A stretch of 64,000 bases of DNA, from positions 1 to 64,000 of the forward strand of contig NZ_CP087164.1 in assembly GCF_021172045.1 (NCBI RefSeq), read 5' to 3'. Made by a program: the position numbers and the translations under genes. This stretch comes from Capillimicrobium parvum (GTDB lineage: Bacteria > Actinomycetota > Thermoleophilia > Solirubrobacterales > Solirubrobacteraceae). The notes under the pieces are model-generated. The model saw only the letters and a list, made by a program, of their open reading frames with translations, made no database searches and had not been told where the DNA came from. The stretch's first letter is position 1. Each line of letters starts with the position of its first letter. Shown here in pieces: positions 11,234 through 20,255 of this stretch.

Positions 11234-11772
11234 GTCTCGGGCGGCGTCTCCTGCAGCTCCCCGGCCAGCGCCAGGCGGACCGCCTCCTCCTCCTCGGGCG
11301 AGAGCGCGATCTCCGCCTCGCCGTCGCGGACGTGCTTGGCGTACAGGCGCGCCTGGTCGCGGTGGTGGATCGAGGAGAGCACGATGCCCGAGCGCGTCGC
11401 GTCGAGCAGGGCGATCGACGCGGACTGGCGGCCGGACATCTCGTTGTAGGCGTCGTAGCGCAGCAGGCCGCGGTAGGCGATCGTGCGGTCGAGGCGCTCC
11501 TCGGCGGTCGAGAGGCGCCCGTCGAGGCGCAGCGCGGACTCCTCGACGTAGGCCCGCAGCGTCGCGACCGCCTCGCTGAGCTGCGCCGCGTGGGCGATGA
11601 GGTCGCGCGGCTCGGCGTCGCCGAGCAGGATCCGCTGCGCCAGGCGGACCCGGCGCAACTGCACGAACAGCACGGCGGCCAGGGCCAGCGCCACGATGCC
11701 GAGCACGGCGCCCACCAGCGCCACGATCCCGCTCGTCGTGGTCAGGTCGTCCACGCCGGGAACGGTAACCAC
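11230..11772 (-). CDS. DUF4446 family membrane-anchored protein
   Basis: 180 residues with one N-terminal transmembrane helix (about 15-40), a helical, probably coiled-coil segment (about 60-95), and the DUF4446 core in which YRGLLRYDAYNEMSGRQS and SIALLDATRSGIVLSSIHHRDQ are characteristic. The family is widespread in Gram-positive bacteria but has no known function. GTG start at 11772. It is coupled to pheA and follows the CARDB-like gene by 25 bases. Confidence 0.8.
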   Translation of the reverse strand: MVTVPGVDDLTTTSGIVALVGAVLGIVALALAAVLFVQLRRVRLAQRILLGDAEPRDLIAHAAQLSEAVATLRAYVEESALRLDGRLSTAEERLDRTIAYRGLLRYDAYNEMSGRQSASIALLDATRSGIVLSSIHHRDQARLYAKHVRDGEAEIALSPEEEEAVRLALAGELQETPPET

Positions 11773-11797
11773 TCGAACGGCCGGGTCCGCCGCCGCC

Positions 11798-12907
11798 TCA
11801 GCGCGTGAACAGCGCGGTGTAGCTCTGCGTGTTGTTGTCGGTCGTCTGCTCGCCGCGGACCTTGTCGACCGTGACCTTGATCGTCACGGGCGTGCCGATC
11901 GGCGGCGACTGCCCGAGCGGGATCTGGACCTGGGCCTCCGCGCCCGCCTTCGTCTGGGGCACCGTCTTGTTCACCGTGATCGGCTTGCCGGCGCCCGAGA
12001 TGCGGACGGTCACCTTGACGTTGGTCTCGTCGTTGGCGCCCTGGTTCTGGAAGGTCACGTCGAACGTCGTGTCCGAGCCGGCCGGCAGCCGGTTGACCGC
12101 GGGCTGCGGCTGCAGGGTCGTGTCGCCGACGGAGACGGAGGTGAGCCCGTGGCCGTGCGGGCCCGGCGCCAGCGGCTGCGTGGCGCCGCCGCCCTCGCCG
12201 CCGATCCGCGTCGCGACGGTGCCCGGGTCGAGCCACCCGAGGTTCGGCAGGAACTTCGACGAGGCGATCGTCTGGCCCGTGATGTCGTTGTCGTCGAGCT
12301 CCTGCTTGATGAGCGGCGCCACCCGCTGCGAGTAGACGACGTCGGAGGCCAGCAGCTTCTGCATCTGGCCGGCGATCTCGTTCGTGGCGTCCTCCGCCGC
12401 CCGGGCGGAGCCGAGTGCGGCCCGGATCTGGTCGGCGACCACCGCCAGGGCCTCGGCGCGGAAGTCGAGCACCGTGGTCAGGTGGCGCTGGGCGCCGGTC
12501 ATCTGGCTCGGCACGTCGAGGTCGCGCGCCCGCTGCGCCTGCTGGTCGGCGACGACGCGGTACTGGTTGATCTGCGTCTCGAGCGTGACCGGCGACTGGT
12601 TCTGGTTGGACGTCAGCAGGTCGAACAGCGGCTTGGAGACCTGCGTGTCGGAGTCCTGGACGATGGTCGCGACTTCGCGGTTGTAGTCGCGCAGCGAGTT
12701 CTTGCGCGCGTTGTCGCGGCAGCTCTTGAACCCGAGGACGATGACGATGAGCAGGATGACGAGCACGCCGATGGCGATGGCGCGCCGGATCATCAGCTGC
12801 TGCTGGTCCGTCGGACCTCCGGCGGACGCGGCACGACCGCCGGCGCGGCGGGGCCGGGGCGTTCGTGTGGTGCGTGTGGGCTGGTCGTCGTCGTCGAAGA
12901 ACGACAC
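11798..12907 (-). CDS. Membrane-anchored protein with CARDB-like domain
   Basis: 369 residues: a basic, disordered cytoplasmic N-terminus (1-38), one transmembrane helix (about 40-60, rich in Ile/Val/Leu), an extracytoplasmic helical region (about 65-210), a Gly/Pro linker, and a C-terminal beta-sandwich of CARDB type (about 255-365), recognised by FDVTFQNQGANDETNVKVTV and the VDNNTQ-like end. Such domains usually mediate adhesion or protein contacts at the cell surface; the role here is unknown. GTG start at 12907. Divergent from the kinase gene at 13034; the gap contains a GCGGGAG/CTCCCGC inverted repeat. Confidence 0.65.
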   Translation of the reverse strand: MSFFDDDDQPTRTTRTPRPRRAGGRAASAGGPTDQQQLMIRRAIAIGVLVILLIVIVLGFKSCRDNARKNSLRDYNREVATIVQDSDTQVSKPLFDLLTSNQNQSPVTLETQINQYRVVADQQAQRARDLDVPSQMTGAQRHLTTVLDFRAEALAVVADQIRAALGSARAAEDATNEIAGQMQKLLASDVVYSQRVAPLIKQELDDNDITGQTIASSKFLPNLGWLDPGTVATRIGGEGGGATQPLAPGPHGHGLTSVSVGDTTLQPQPAVNRLPAGSDTTFDVTFQNQGANDETNVKVTVRISGAGKPITVNKTVPQTKAGAEAQVQIPLGQSPPIGTPVTIKVTVDKVRGEQTTDNNTQSYTALFTR

Positions 12908-13033
12908 GCGTGGTGGCTCCTTGCGGGAGGCGCTCCCGCCAGTATGGCGGTCACGACACGTGCACGATTCCCTTCAGACATGGGATTTCCTTCCCGAAAC
13001 CCGAACAGCAAGTCGGTGACGCATGCGGACACC

Positions 13034-14917
13034 ATGCGCGGACCGGCCGGCCAGGCCGAGCTCCTGCTCGGCCGCTACCGCCTCGGGCGCCGGCTCGGCG
13101 CGGGCGGGTTCGGGACGGTCTGGCTCGCCCAGGACGAGCGTCTGAACCGGCCGGTCGCGCTGAAGCGGATCCCGCTCGACGACGGCGATCCCGAGCGCGC
13201 CGAGCGCGAGGCGCAGGCCGCCGCGCGCCTCAGCCATCCGGGCATCGTCACGCTCTACGAGACCGGCTCCGACGAGGAGGCGTGCTATCTCGTCTCCGAG
13301 TTCGTCCGCGGCGCGACGTTCGGCGAACTGCTGGCGGAGGGGGCGCTGTCGGACCGCGACATCGTGGTGATCGGCGCGTCGCTGTGCGAGGCGCTCGCCC
13401 ATGCGCACGCCCGCGGCGTGATCCACCGCGACGTGAAGCCGGGCAACATCATGGTCTCCGACCAGGCCGCCAGCGGGACGCCCGCGGCGAAGATCTGCGA
13501 CTTCGGCATCGCCCGGATCGTCGGCGGCGAGGCGCTCACCCGGACCGGCGACGTCGTCGGGACCCTCGCCTACATGGCGCCCGAGCAGGCCGAGGGCAAG
13601 CGGATCACCGGCGCGGCCGACGTGTACGCGCTCGGGCTCGTGCTGTACGAGGCGCTCAGCGGCGTCAACCCGATCCGCGGCGCCGGGCCCGCCGACACCG
13701 CGCGCAAGGTCGGTACGCAGCTGCCCGACCTGGGCCGCCTGCGGCGCGACCTGCCGCCCGGCCTGTGCGCGGCGATCGACGCCGCCGTCGCGGTCCGGCC
13801 GCAGGAGCGCTCGAACCTGAGCCGGCTGCGCGCCGCGCTCGTCGCGGTGCGCGACGAGGTCGACGACGAGCCGGGCATCGTCGAGGGCTCGCCCGTCGAC
13901 GAGCTGAGCACGCGCTGGACGGCGGTGCAGCGCCGCTACCGCGACCCGGGGGAGAGCGGTTGGCTGCGGCGTGCCCGGGAGGGGCTGACCCGCGCGGGCG
14001 CCGCCGACTACGCCGCGGTGCAGGAGGACGAACCCGAGTGGATCCCCGGCGCGCCGCCCGCCCGCCATGCGCCCGCGCCGGCCGATGCGGTCCCCGTCGC
14101 CGCACCGGGCCGGCGGATGCTCGGCCGCGCCTTCGCCGCGGGCAGCGCGGCCGCGCTGGCCGGCACGGCGCTGCACTCCCTCGCCGACGCTCCACCGGTG
14201 ACCCCGGCCGCGGGCGCCGCGGTCACGGCGGGTCTCGTCGTGCTCCTGCCGCGCCTGGGCTGGCTGCTCGCGGCCTGGGCGATCGAGGTGTGGCTGCTGG
14301 CGTCGGGCTTCACCGGCACCGCGGTGGTCCTGGCCGTCGGGCTGATCCCCGTCCCGCTCGCGCTGCCGCTGGCCGGCACGCTCTGGTCGGTCCCCGGCGG
14401 CGGGCCGGCGCTCGGCGCGCTCGGCCTCGCGGGCGCGTTTCCCGCGTTCGCCGGCCAGGCCGCCACCGCGACGCGACGCGCGGCGCTCGGCGCGCTCGGG
14501 CTGCTCTGGCTCGAGTTGGCCGAGCTGCTCACCGGCGACCGCCTGCTGGCCGGCCCGCCGGACGGCGGGCGGCCGCGCGTGCGCTGGGAGGAGTCCGCCG
14601 GGGCCGCCTTCGACCATGCGATCGTGCCGATGTTCACGTCGGGCCTGCTCGCCGTCGCGGCACTGTGGGCGTTGGCCGCCGTCCTGCTGCCCTGGGTGGT
14701 GCGCGGGCGCAGCGCGGCGCTCGACCTCGCCGCCGCCGCGGCGTGGTCGATCGCGCTCGCGGTGGCCACCGAGGCGACGCTCGACGGCGTCTCGGGCGCG
14801 GGCGGCGGGCTGGATGCGCGTGGTCTGCTCGCCTCGGCCGTCGTCGGCGCCGTGGCCGCGGTCGGCCTGCGCGCGGCGCGGCGCGCCGCCCGGCCGTCGG
14901 ATCCTCGCCTACCATGA
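13034..14917 (+). CDS. Ser/Thr protein kinase with multi-pass C-terminal domain
   Basis: 627 residues. A PknB-like kinase domain occupies about 10-275: glycine loop GAGGFGTVW, the catalytic lysine in ALKRI, HRDVKPGN and DFGIARI. After a linker rich in Pro/Ala, the C-terminal half (about 360-620) contains roughly eight hydrophobic segments, so the kinase is anchored in the membrane without extracellular sensor domains such as PASTA. The starts GTG 13016 and ATG 13034 are both possible; the ATG is nearer the kinase domain. It is the first gene of the fhaA-fhaB-pstP-rodA-pbpA-pknB-ddl run and probably signals with them. Confidence 0.85.
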   Translation: MRGPAGQAELLLGRYRLGRRLGAGGFGTVWLAQDERLNRPVALKRIPLDDGDPERAEREAQAAARLSHPGIVTLYETGSDEEACYLVSEFVRGATFGELLAEGALSDRDIVVIGASLCEALAHAHARGVIHRDVKPGNIMVSDQAASGTPAAKICDFGIARIVGGEALTRTGDVVGTLAYMAPEQAEGKRITGAADVYALGLVLYEALSGVNPIRGAGPADTARKVGTQLPDLGRLRRDLPPGLCAAIDAAVAVRPQERSNLSRLRAALVAVRDEVDDEPGIVEGSPVDELSTRWTAVQRRYRDPGESGWLRRAREGLTRAGAADYAAVQEDEPEWIPGAPPARHAPAPADAVPVAAPGRRMLGRAFAAGSAAALAGTALHSLADAPPVTPAAGAAVTAGLVVLLPRLGWLLAAWAIEVWLLASGFTGTAVVLAVGLIPVPLALPLAGTLWSVPGGGPALGALGLAGAFPAFAGQAATATRRAALGALGLLWLELAELLTGDRLLAGPPDGGRPRVRWEESAGAAFDHAIVPMFTSGLLAVAALWALAAVLLPWVVRGRSAALDLAAAAAWSIALAVATEATLDGVSGAGGGLDARGLLASAVVGAVAAVGLRAARRAARPSDPRLP

Positions 14918-14961
14918 CCATCCGCGCCGCTGCGTGGTGCAGCGAGCGGGGTTGACCACCG

Positions 14962-15738
14962 ATGAGCGTGCTGCGCAACCTCGAGAATCGCATCGCCGGC
15001 CTCGTCGAGGGCACGTTCGGCCGCGTCTTCAAGTCCGAGGTGCGCCCGGTCGAGATCGCGCACAAGCTGGCCAAGGAGATGGACGAGCACCGCACCGTGT
15101 CGGTTTCCCGCACATACGTCCCCAACGAGTACACCGTCTGGCTGTCGCCCGACGATCGCGAGCGCTACGAGGGCGTCGAGCACGAGGTCATCGACGAGCT
15201 GTCCGGCTATCTGCTCGAGCACGCGCGCCGCGAGCGCCTGGCGCTGATCTCACGCCCGAAGATCGAGTTCCGCACGGACGACCGGCTCTCGCTGGGCGAG
15301 TTCGGCATCCAGGCACGGCTCGTGCGCGCCGCCGACGGTGCGCAGGCCCCCGCGGCCGCGCCGGCGGTCGAGCCAGCCGGCCACGGCAACACGATGATCT
15401 ACTCGGCCGCCGACCGCCATCAGGAGCAGCTCTCCGAGGTCCGTGCCAACCGGGCGGGCCGCGCGATCATCGTGGTCGACGGCAAGCGCATGCTCGTCGG
15501 GGCGACCGGGGCCGTGCTCGGGCGCTCGCGGGAGTGCGACATCGTCGTCGACGACGCCAACGTGTCACGCCGTCACGCGGAGGTGCGGCCCAGCCCGAAT
15601 GGATGGACCGTCGCCGATCTGGGCAGCACCAATGGCGTGCGCGTCAACGGCCGGCCCGTCCGCTCCGCTCCCCAGCCGCTGCGCGACGGCGACCTGGTTG
15701 AGCTCGGCACCGCCCAGGTCACCTTCGAGATCGACTGA
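14962..15738 (+). CDS. fhaA: FhaA: DUF3662 and FHA domain protein
   Basis: 258 residues: an N-terminal DUF3662 domain (about 1-115, starting with LRNLENRIAGLVEGTFGRVF) and a C-terminal FHA domain (about 170-258) with GRSRECDIVV, VSRRHAEV and LGSTNGVRVNG, the phosphothreonine-binding signature. In actinobacteria FhaA is recruited by phosphorylated partners such as MviN/MurJ-type proteins and helps couple kinases to peptidoglycan synthesis; that role is inferred here from family and operon. fhaB follows eight bases after the stop. Confidence 0.92.
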   Translation: MSVLRNLENRIAGLVEGTFGRVFKSEVRPVEIAHKLAKEMDEHRTVSVSRTYVPNEYTVWLSPDDRERYEGVEHEVIDELSGYLLEHARRERLALISRPKIEFRTDDRLSLGEFGIQARLVRAADGAQAPAAAPAVEPAGHGNTMIYSAADRHQEQLSEVRANRAGRAIIVVDGKRMLVGATGAVLGRSRECDIVVDDANVSRRHAEVRPSPNGWTVADLGSTNGVRVNGRPVRSAPQPLRDGDLVELGTAQVTFEID

Positions 15739-15745
15739 GCCGACC

Positions 15746-16237
15746 GTGATCGAGCCCGCGTCCGTCCTGTTGAAGTACGGCTTCCTGATCGTGCTGTACC
15801 TGTTCCTGCTGTGGGTCTCCCGCAACGCGCTGCGCGACCTGCGGGGCCGGGGCCGCGGGGACGCCGTCGCCGCCGGGCCGCCGATCGCGGCGGGTGAGGC
15901 GACCGGGCTGCACTCGCTCGCGGGCAGCCAGGGCGACGGCTCGCCCGCGCAGCTCGTCGTGGAGCGCGCGCCCGGCCACCAGGCGGGGATGGCCTACGAC
16001 ATCGGGGACGGGGCGGTCATGGGCCGAGGGGAGGGGGCCGAGATCCGCCTCGAGGACCCGTTCGCCTCGTCGCGGCACGCGCGGCTGCTGCGCCAGGGGC
16101 CGGTGATCGTCATCGAGGACCTCGGCTCGACGAACGGGACGTACCTCAACGAGGAGCTCCTGCAGGGGCCGCAGCCGCTGCACCAGGGCGACCGGGTCCG
16201 GATCGGCGACTCCGAGTTCACGTTCGAGGACCGCTGA
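15746..16237 (+). CDS. fhaB: FhaB/FipA: membrane-anchored FHA protein
   Basis: 163 residues with one transmembrane helix (about 8-28, GFLIVLYLFLLW) and an FHA domain (about 75-163) carrying MGRGEGAEIRL, SSRHARL and LGSTNGTYLN. This is the standard partner of FhaA in actinobacterial cell-wall clusters and reads phosphothreonine marks made by the neighbouring kinases. The GTG at 15746 lies just after the fhaA stop, and pstP begins two bases after its stop. Confidence 0.92.
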   Translation: MIEPASVLLKYGFLIVLYLFLLWVSRNALRDLRGRGRGDAVAAGPPIAAGEATGLHSLAGSQGDGSPAQLVVERAPGHQAGMAYDIGDGAVMGRGEGAEIRLEDPFASSRHARLLRQGPVIVIEDLGSTNGTYLNEELLQGPQPLHQGDRVRIGDSEFTFEDR

Positions 16238-16239
16238 CC

Positions 16240-17403
16240 GTGCTGCGCGTCGCCGAGCAGGCCAGGAAGACCGACACGGGCCGGGCGCGACGCGCCAACG
16301 AGGACTCGTACTTCGCCTCGGCGCCGCTGTTCGTCGTGGCCGACGGGATGGGCGGCGCCCAGGCCGGCGAGGTGGCGTCGGGGATCGCGGTCGAGGTCTT
16401 CTCGCACGGCCTGCCCGACAGCGGCGAGAGCGTCGAGGCCCGCCTCGCCGCGCGGGTGCAGGAGGCCAACACGGAGATCCACGAGCTCTCGCGCCGCGAC
16501 GCCGACCGTGCCGGCATGGGGACGACGCTGACCGCGGCGTACGTCGGCGAGGACGACGTGACGATCGCGCACGTCGGCGACTCGCGGGCCTACCGCTGGC
16601 GCGACGGGACGCTCGAGCGGCTCACCGACGATCATTCGCTGGTCGAGGAGCTGATGCGCCAGGGCCGCCTCACCGCGCAGGAGGCCGGCGAGCACCCGCA
16701 GCGCTCGATCATCACCCGCGCGCTGGGGCCCGAGCCGGCCGTCGAGGTCGACACGCGCACGGTGCCGTCCCGCCCGGGCGACGTGTTCCTGCTGTGCTCG
16801 GACGGCCTGACGTCCATGATCTCCGAGGACGCCGTCGCCGCGGTCCTGCGCGATGCCCGGTCGCTGGACCAGGCCGGCCGGGCGCTCGTCGACGCGGCCA
16901 ACGAAGCGGGCGGTCGCGACAACATCACCGTGCTCCTGTTCCGGGTCGACGACGTCTCCAGCGGCGCCGGCGCGCCGGTCCAGGAGGCGACGACGACGTC
17001 GCACGCGGCGCTCGGCGGCGGCGAGCGCGTCGTGGCGCGCACGCCCCAACCGCCGCGGGCCGCGCCGCGTCGGCGCAAGCGCCGGGGATGGGGGGGCCGG
17101 CTCACCATCCTGCTCGTGGTCGGCGCGCTGATCGCCGCCATCGGCCTCGGCCTGTACGCCGGCGTCAACTCGGTCTACTTCGTCGGCACCGACGACCAGG
17201 GCCGCATCGCCCTCTTCCGCGGGCTGCCGTACAACCTGCCGCTCGGCATCTCGCTGTACCGCACGCAGTACCGCTCCGGCATCCCGGCGAGCTCGCTGCC
17301 GCCCGCCCGCCGCGAATCGCTCCTCGACCACAAGCTGCGCTCCCACAGCGACGCGACCGATCTCGTCCGCCAGCTCGAGCTCGGGCAGCTGCAGGGATCG
17401 TGA
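16240..17403 (+). CDS. pstP: PP2C-type Ser/Thr phosphatase PstP
   Basis: 387 residues. The metal-dependent PP2C domain (about 1-240) has all core motifs: DGMGGAQAGE, GMGTTLTAA, HVGDSRAYRW, LCSDGLTSM and GRDNITVLL, the aspartates of which bind two metals. A basic linker, one transmembrane helix (about 288-308) and an extracellular tail of about 75 residues follow. It dephosphorylates the kinases and their FHA and cell-wall targets. GTG start. Its TGA overlaps the GTG of the first of two 56-bp micro-cistrons. Confidence 0.95.
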   Translation: MLRVAEQARKTDTGRARRANEDSYFASAPLFVVADGMGGAQAGEVASGIAVEVFSHGLPDSGESVEARLAARVQEANTEIHELSRRDADRAGMGTTLTAAYVGEDDVTIAHVGDSRAYRWRDGTLERLTDDHSLVEELMRQGRLTAQEAGEHPQRSIITRALGPEPAVEVDTRTVPSRPGDVFLLCSDGLTSMISEDAVAAVLRDARSLDQAGRALVDAANEAGGRDNITVLLFRVDDVSSGAGAPVQEATTTSHAALGGGERVVARTPQPPRAAPRRRKRRGWGGRLTILLVVGALIAAIGLGLYAGVNSVYFVGTDDQGRIALFRGLPYNLPLGISLYRTQYRSGIPASSLPPARRESLLDHKLRSHSDATDLVRQLELGQLQGS

Positions 17404-17459
17404 CGCCCTGCGGGCGGTCACACCGCGACGCTTCGACCTGGGACGCGGAGTCTTCGTGA
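17400..17459 (+). CDS. 19-residue micro-cistron, copy 1 (pstP-rodA)
   Basis: GTG overlaps the pstP stop, TGA overlaps the next GTG. Predicted peptide MTPCGRSHRDASTWDAESS. It keeps P3, G5 and S7 of the family and the terminal SS. Confidence 0.5.
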   Translation: MTPCGRSHRDASTWDAESS

Positions 17460-17511
17460 CACCCCGCGGGCGCGCACCCACCACCGCCTCGACCCGGCGG
17501 GTGATCTCATC
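17400..17511 (+). repeat. Tandem pair of 56-bp intercistronic units
   Basis: Two diverged copies start at 17400 and 17456, and the next GTGA at 17512 is the rodA/ftsW start; both steps are exactly 56 bp. They differ considerably from each other and from the dnaN-recF copies, but keep the CCC-C/T-GCGGG hairpin core near the front and the TC(G)TGA end. Confidence 0.9.
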
Positions 17512-17515
17512 GTGA
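17456..17515 (+). CDS. 19-residue micro-cistron, copy 2 (pstP-rodA)
   Basis: Predicted peptide MTPRGRAPTTASTRRVISS, closest to the flagellar copy at 62697 in its middle (PT-AST-R). The TGA overlaps the rodA/ftsW GTG. Confidence 0.5.
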   Translation: MTPRGRAPTTASTRRVISS

Positions 17516-18810
17516 GCGCGAGGAACCGCGAGCTCTTCGCGCTGATCCCGGCCTCGCTGCTGATCACCGCCGGGTTCGCGGCGGTGTTCGTCCAGGAGAA
17601 CGACCGGCTGACGAACGTCTCGCTGACCTACGGGGCGCTGTTCTTCGGCCTGTGCCTGGCGGCGCACCTCGTCGTGCGCTTCACGCTGCCCCACGCGGAC
17701 CCGTACCTGTTCCCGCTGGCGGCGACGCTCGCGTGCTTCGGCCTCGTGATGATCTACCGCATCGACGACACGCTGGCTCGCGAGCAGGCCCAGTGGTTCG
17801 TCGCGGGCCTGCTGCTGTTCGCGGGCACCATCGTCCTCGTCCGCGACATCACGATCCTCGAGCGGTACCGCTACGTCATCGCGCTCGCCGGCATCGTGCT
17901 GCTGCTCCTGCCGCGCGTGCCGGGCCTCGGATCCCAGGTCAACGGGGCGTACCTGGGCGTCAACCTGCGCGTCATCACGTTCCAGCCGGCCGAGTTCGCG
18001 AAGATCGCGATCGTCATCTTCCTGGCCAGCTACCTGCGCGATACGCGCCAGCTGCTGGTCTCGAGCGGGCGGCGGTTCGCCGGGATCACGTTCCCGCCCC
18101 TCAAGCACCTGGGCCCGATGCTCGTCATCTGGGGCGTGGCGATGGTGCTGCTGGTGTTCATCCGCGACCTCGGCTCGTCGCTGATGTTCTTCGGCGCGTT
18201 CCTCGCGCTCATCTACGTCGCGACGAACCGGTTCGCCTTCGTCGCCATCGGCCTGGCGATGTTCGCGGCCGGCGCGTGGTTCTTCAGCTCGACCGTGGGC
18301 CACGTCCAGAACCGCATCGACGCCTGGCGCGACCCGTTCGATCCCGATCTGTACGACAAGGTCGGCGGCAGCTACCAGATCGCCCAGTCCCTGTTCGCCC
18401 AGGCCGACGGCGGCCTGTTCGGCAAGGGCTTCGGACAGTCCCTGCTGCAGCTGCCGGGGGGCGGGCGGCTGCTGCCCGCCGCGCAGACGGACCTCATCTA
18501 CGCGGTCATCGTCAACGAGCTCGGGCTGATCGGCGCCGTCGGGCTCCTCGTCGTCTGCCTGCTGTTCGTCGAGCGCGCGATCAAGACGTCGATCATCGCC
18601 AAGGACTCGTTCTCGAAGCTGCTGGCCGCCGGGCTGGGCGCGGTGTTCGGCCTGCAGGTCTTCGTCATCGTCGGCGGCGTCACGAAGGTGATCCCGCTGA
18701 CCGGCGTGACGCTGCCGTTCGTCTCCTACGGTGGCTCGTCGATCCTGGCCAACTTCATCCTGCTCGCCCTGCTGCTGCTCGTCTCCGACAAGGCGAGGAG
18801 GCCGGCGTGA
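17512..18810 (+). CDS. FtsW/RodA-type SEDS peptidoglycan glycosyltransferase
   Basis: 432 residues with about ten to twelve transmembrane helices, SEDS family. Conserved signatures: the FQPAEFAKIAIVIFLA segment (about 160), the large extracytoplasmic loop with RIDAWRDPFD and GGSYQIAQSLFAQADGGLFGKGFGQS, and the C-terminal PFVSYGGSS. It polymerises lipid II together with the class B transpeptidase encoded next. The pairing with pbpA suggests RodA, which builds the lateral wall, but SEDS members are hard to split into FtsW and RodA by eye. GTG start fixed by the GTGA overlap with the preceding micro-cistron; its stop overlaps pbpA (GTGA). Confidence 0.93.
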   Translation: MSARNRELFALIPASLLITAGFAAVFVQENDRLTNVSLTYGALFFGLCLAAHLVVRFTLPHADPYLFPLAATLACFGLVMIYRIDDTLAREQAQWFVAGLLLFAGTIVLVRDITILERYRYVIALAGIVLLLLPRVPGLGSQVNGAYLGVNLRVITFQPAEFAKIAIVIFLASYLRDTRQLLVSSGRRFAGITFPPLKHLGPMLVIWGVAMVLLVFIRDLGSSLMFFGAFLALIYVATNRFAFVAIGLAMFAAGAWFFSSTVGHVQNRIDAWRDPFDPDLYDKVGGSYQIAQSLFAQADGGLFGKGFGQSLLQLPGGGRLLPAAQTDLIYAVIVNELGLIGAVGLLVVCLLFVERAIKTSIIAKDSFSKLLAAGLGAVFGLQVFVIVGGVTKVIPLTGVTLPFVSYGGSSILANFILLALLLLVSDKARRPA

Positions 18811-20255
18811 ACACCCCGGCCCGCCGCCTGTACCTGTTCATCACCGCGCTCTTCGCGATCCTGGTGTTCGCCACGACGTGGTGGACCGTCGCGCGGCCCG
18901 AGTCGCTGCGCGACAACCCCCGCAACGCCCGGTCGCTGCTCGAGGAGCAGCGCATCCACCGCGGGACGATCCTCGCGTCGGACGGCACCGTGCTCGCGCG
19001 CTCGCGGTCGGGGCCGCAGGACACGTGGGTGCGCCGCTACACCGCCGCCGACGAGCTCGTGCCGCACGCGATCGGCTACTCCTACACGAACCTCGGCCGC
19101 GCCGGGCTCGAGCGCTACCGCAACGACGACCTCGTCGGCGCGACGAACGAGATCGACTCGCTCGTCGACGACATCCTCGGCCACGAGCAGGTCGGCGACA
19201 ACGTCACGACGACCCTCGACCTCGACGCCCAGCGCGTCGCGCTGCAGCAGCTCAACGGCCGCAAGGGCTCCGTCGTCGCCCTCGAGCCGGACACCGGCCG
19301 GGTCCGCGTCATGGCCAGCGTCCCGGGCTTCGACGCGAACGCGCTGCGCGACACCAAGACGTTCCAGCGCCTGAACCGCGAGCCCGACTCGCCGATGTTC
19401 AACCGCGCCACCCAGGCCTCCTATCCGCCGGGCTCGACGTTCAAGGTCGTCACCGCCGCGGCCGCGCTGGACACCGGCAAGTACACGCCGGACTCGATCA
19501 TCAACGGCAACTCGCCGAAGATCGTCTCCGGCGTGCCGCTGCGCAACGACGGCGGCCAGAGCTTCGGCGACATCACGCTGACCACGGCGCTCACGCACTC
19601 GGTCAACACCGTGTTCGCCCAGATCGGAGAGGATCTCGGCAAGGCCACGATGGCGAAGTACATGAAGCGCTTCGGCTTCTACCGCAAGCCCCCACTCGAC
19701 TACCCCTCCGACCAGATGCTGGCCTCCGGCGAGTACGCGAACGGGCGCCTGCTGCCATCCAATTCGCGCAAGGTCGACGTCGGGCGCATGGCGATCGGCC
19801 AGGACAAGCTGCAGGTCACGCCGCTGCAGATGGCCGAGGTGGCGGCGACCGTGGCCAACGGCGGGGTCCGCGTCGAGCCGCGCCTGACCGAGAAGATCGT
19901 CGACCGCGACGGGCGCACGGTCGACCGCATCGAGCCGCAGCGGGCGCAGCGGGTGATGTCGAGGGAGTCGGCCGCGCAGCTCGGCGAGATGATGACGAAC
20001 GTCGTGCGCGAGGGCACCGGCACGGCGGCCGCGCTGCAGGGCATCGACGTGGCGGGCAAGACGGGCACGGCGGAGAAGGACCCGTCGCGCAACCTCGTGC
20101 AGCCGTGGTTCATCGCGTACGCGCCGGCGAACGATCCGAAGATCGCGATCGCGGTCACCGTCGAGGACTCGATCGGCGGCTTCGGCGGCACCGTCGCCGC
20201 GCCGATCGCCAAGGCGGTCCTCGAGCAGCTCCTCGGCCGGGCGGCGGGCGGCTGA
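18807..20255 (+). CDS. pbpA: Class B penicillin-binding protein PbpA (transpeptidase)
   Basis: 482 residues: a short cytoplasmic tail, one signal-anchor helix (about 8-28), a dimerisation region (about 40-150) and a transpeptidase domain with the three active-site motifs PGSTFK (SxxK, about 212), SVN (about 270) and KTGTAE (about 417). It crosslinks peptidoglycan with the SEDS partner encoded immediately upstream. No PASTA repeats are present on this PBP. The start overlaps the rodA/ftsW stop by four bases, and the stop overlaps the pknB ATG by one base (TGATG). Confidence 0.95.
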   Translation: MNTPARRLYLFITALFAILVFATTWWTVARPESLRDNPRNARSLLEEQRIHRGTILASDGTVLARSRSGPQDTWVRRYTAADELVPHAIGYSYTNLGRAGLERYRNDDLVGATNEIDSLVDDILGHEQVGDNVTTTLDLDAQRVALQQLNGRKGSVVALEPDTGRVRVMASVPGFDANALRDTKTFQRLNREPDSPMFNRATQASYPPGSTFKVVTAAAALDTGKYTPDSIINGNSPKIVSGVPLRNDGGQSFGDITLTTALTHSVNTVFAQIGEDLGKATMAKYMKRFGFYRKPPLDYPSDQMLASGEYANGRLLPSNSRKVDVGRMAIGQDKLQVTPLQMAEVAATVANGGVRVEPRLTEKIVDRDGRTVDRIEPQRAQRVMSRESAAQLGEMMTNVVREGTGTAAALQGIDVAGKTGTAEKDPSRNLVQPWFIAYAPANDPKIAIAVTVEDSIGGFGGTVAAPIAKAVLEQLLGRAAGG

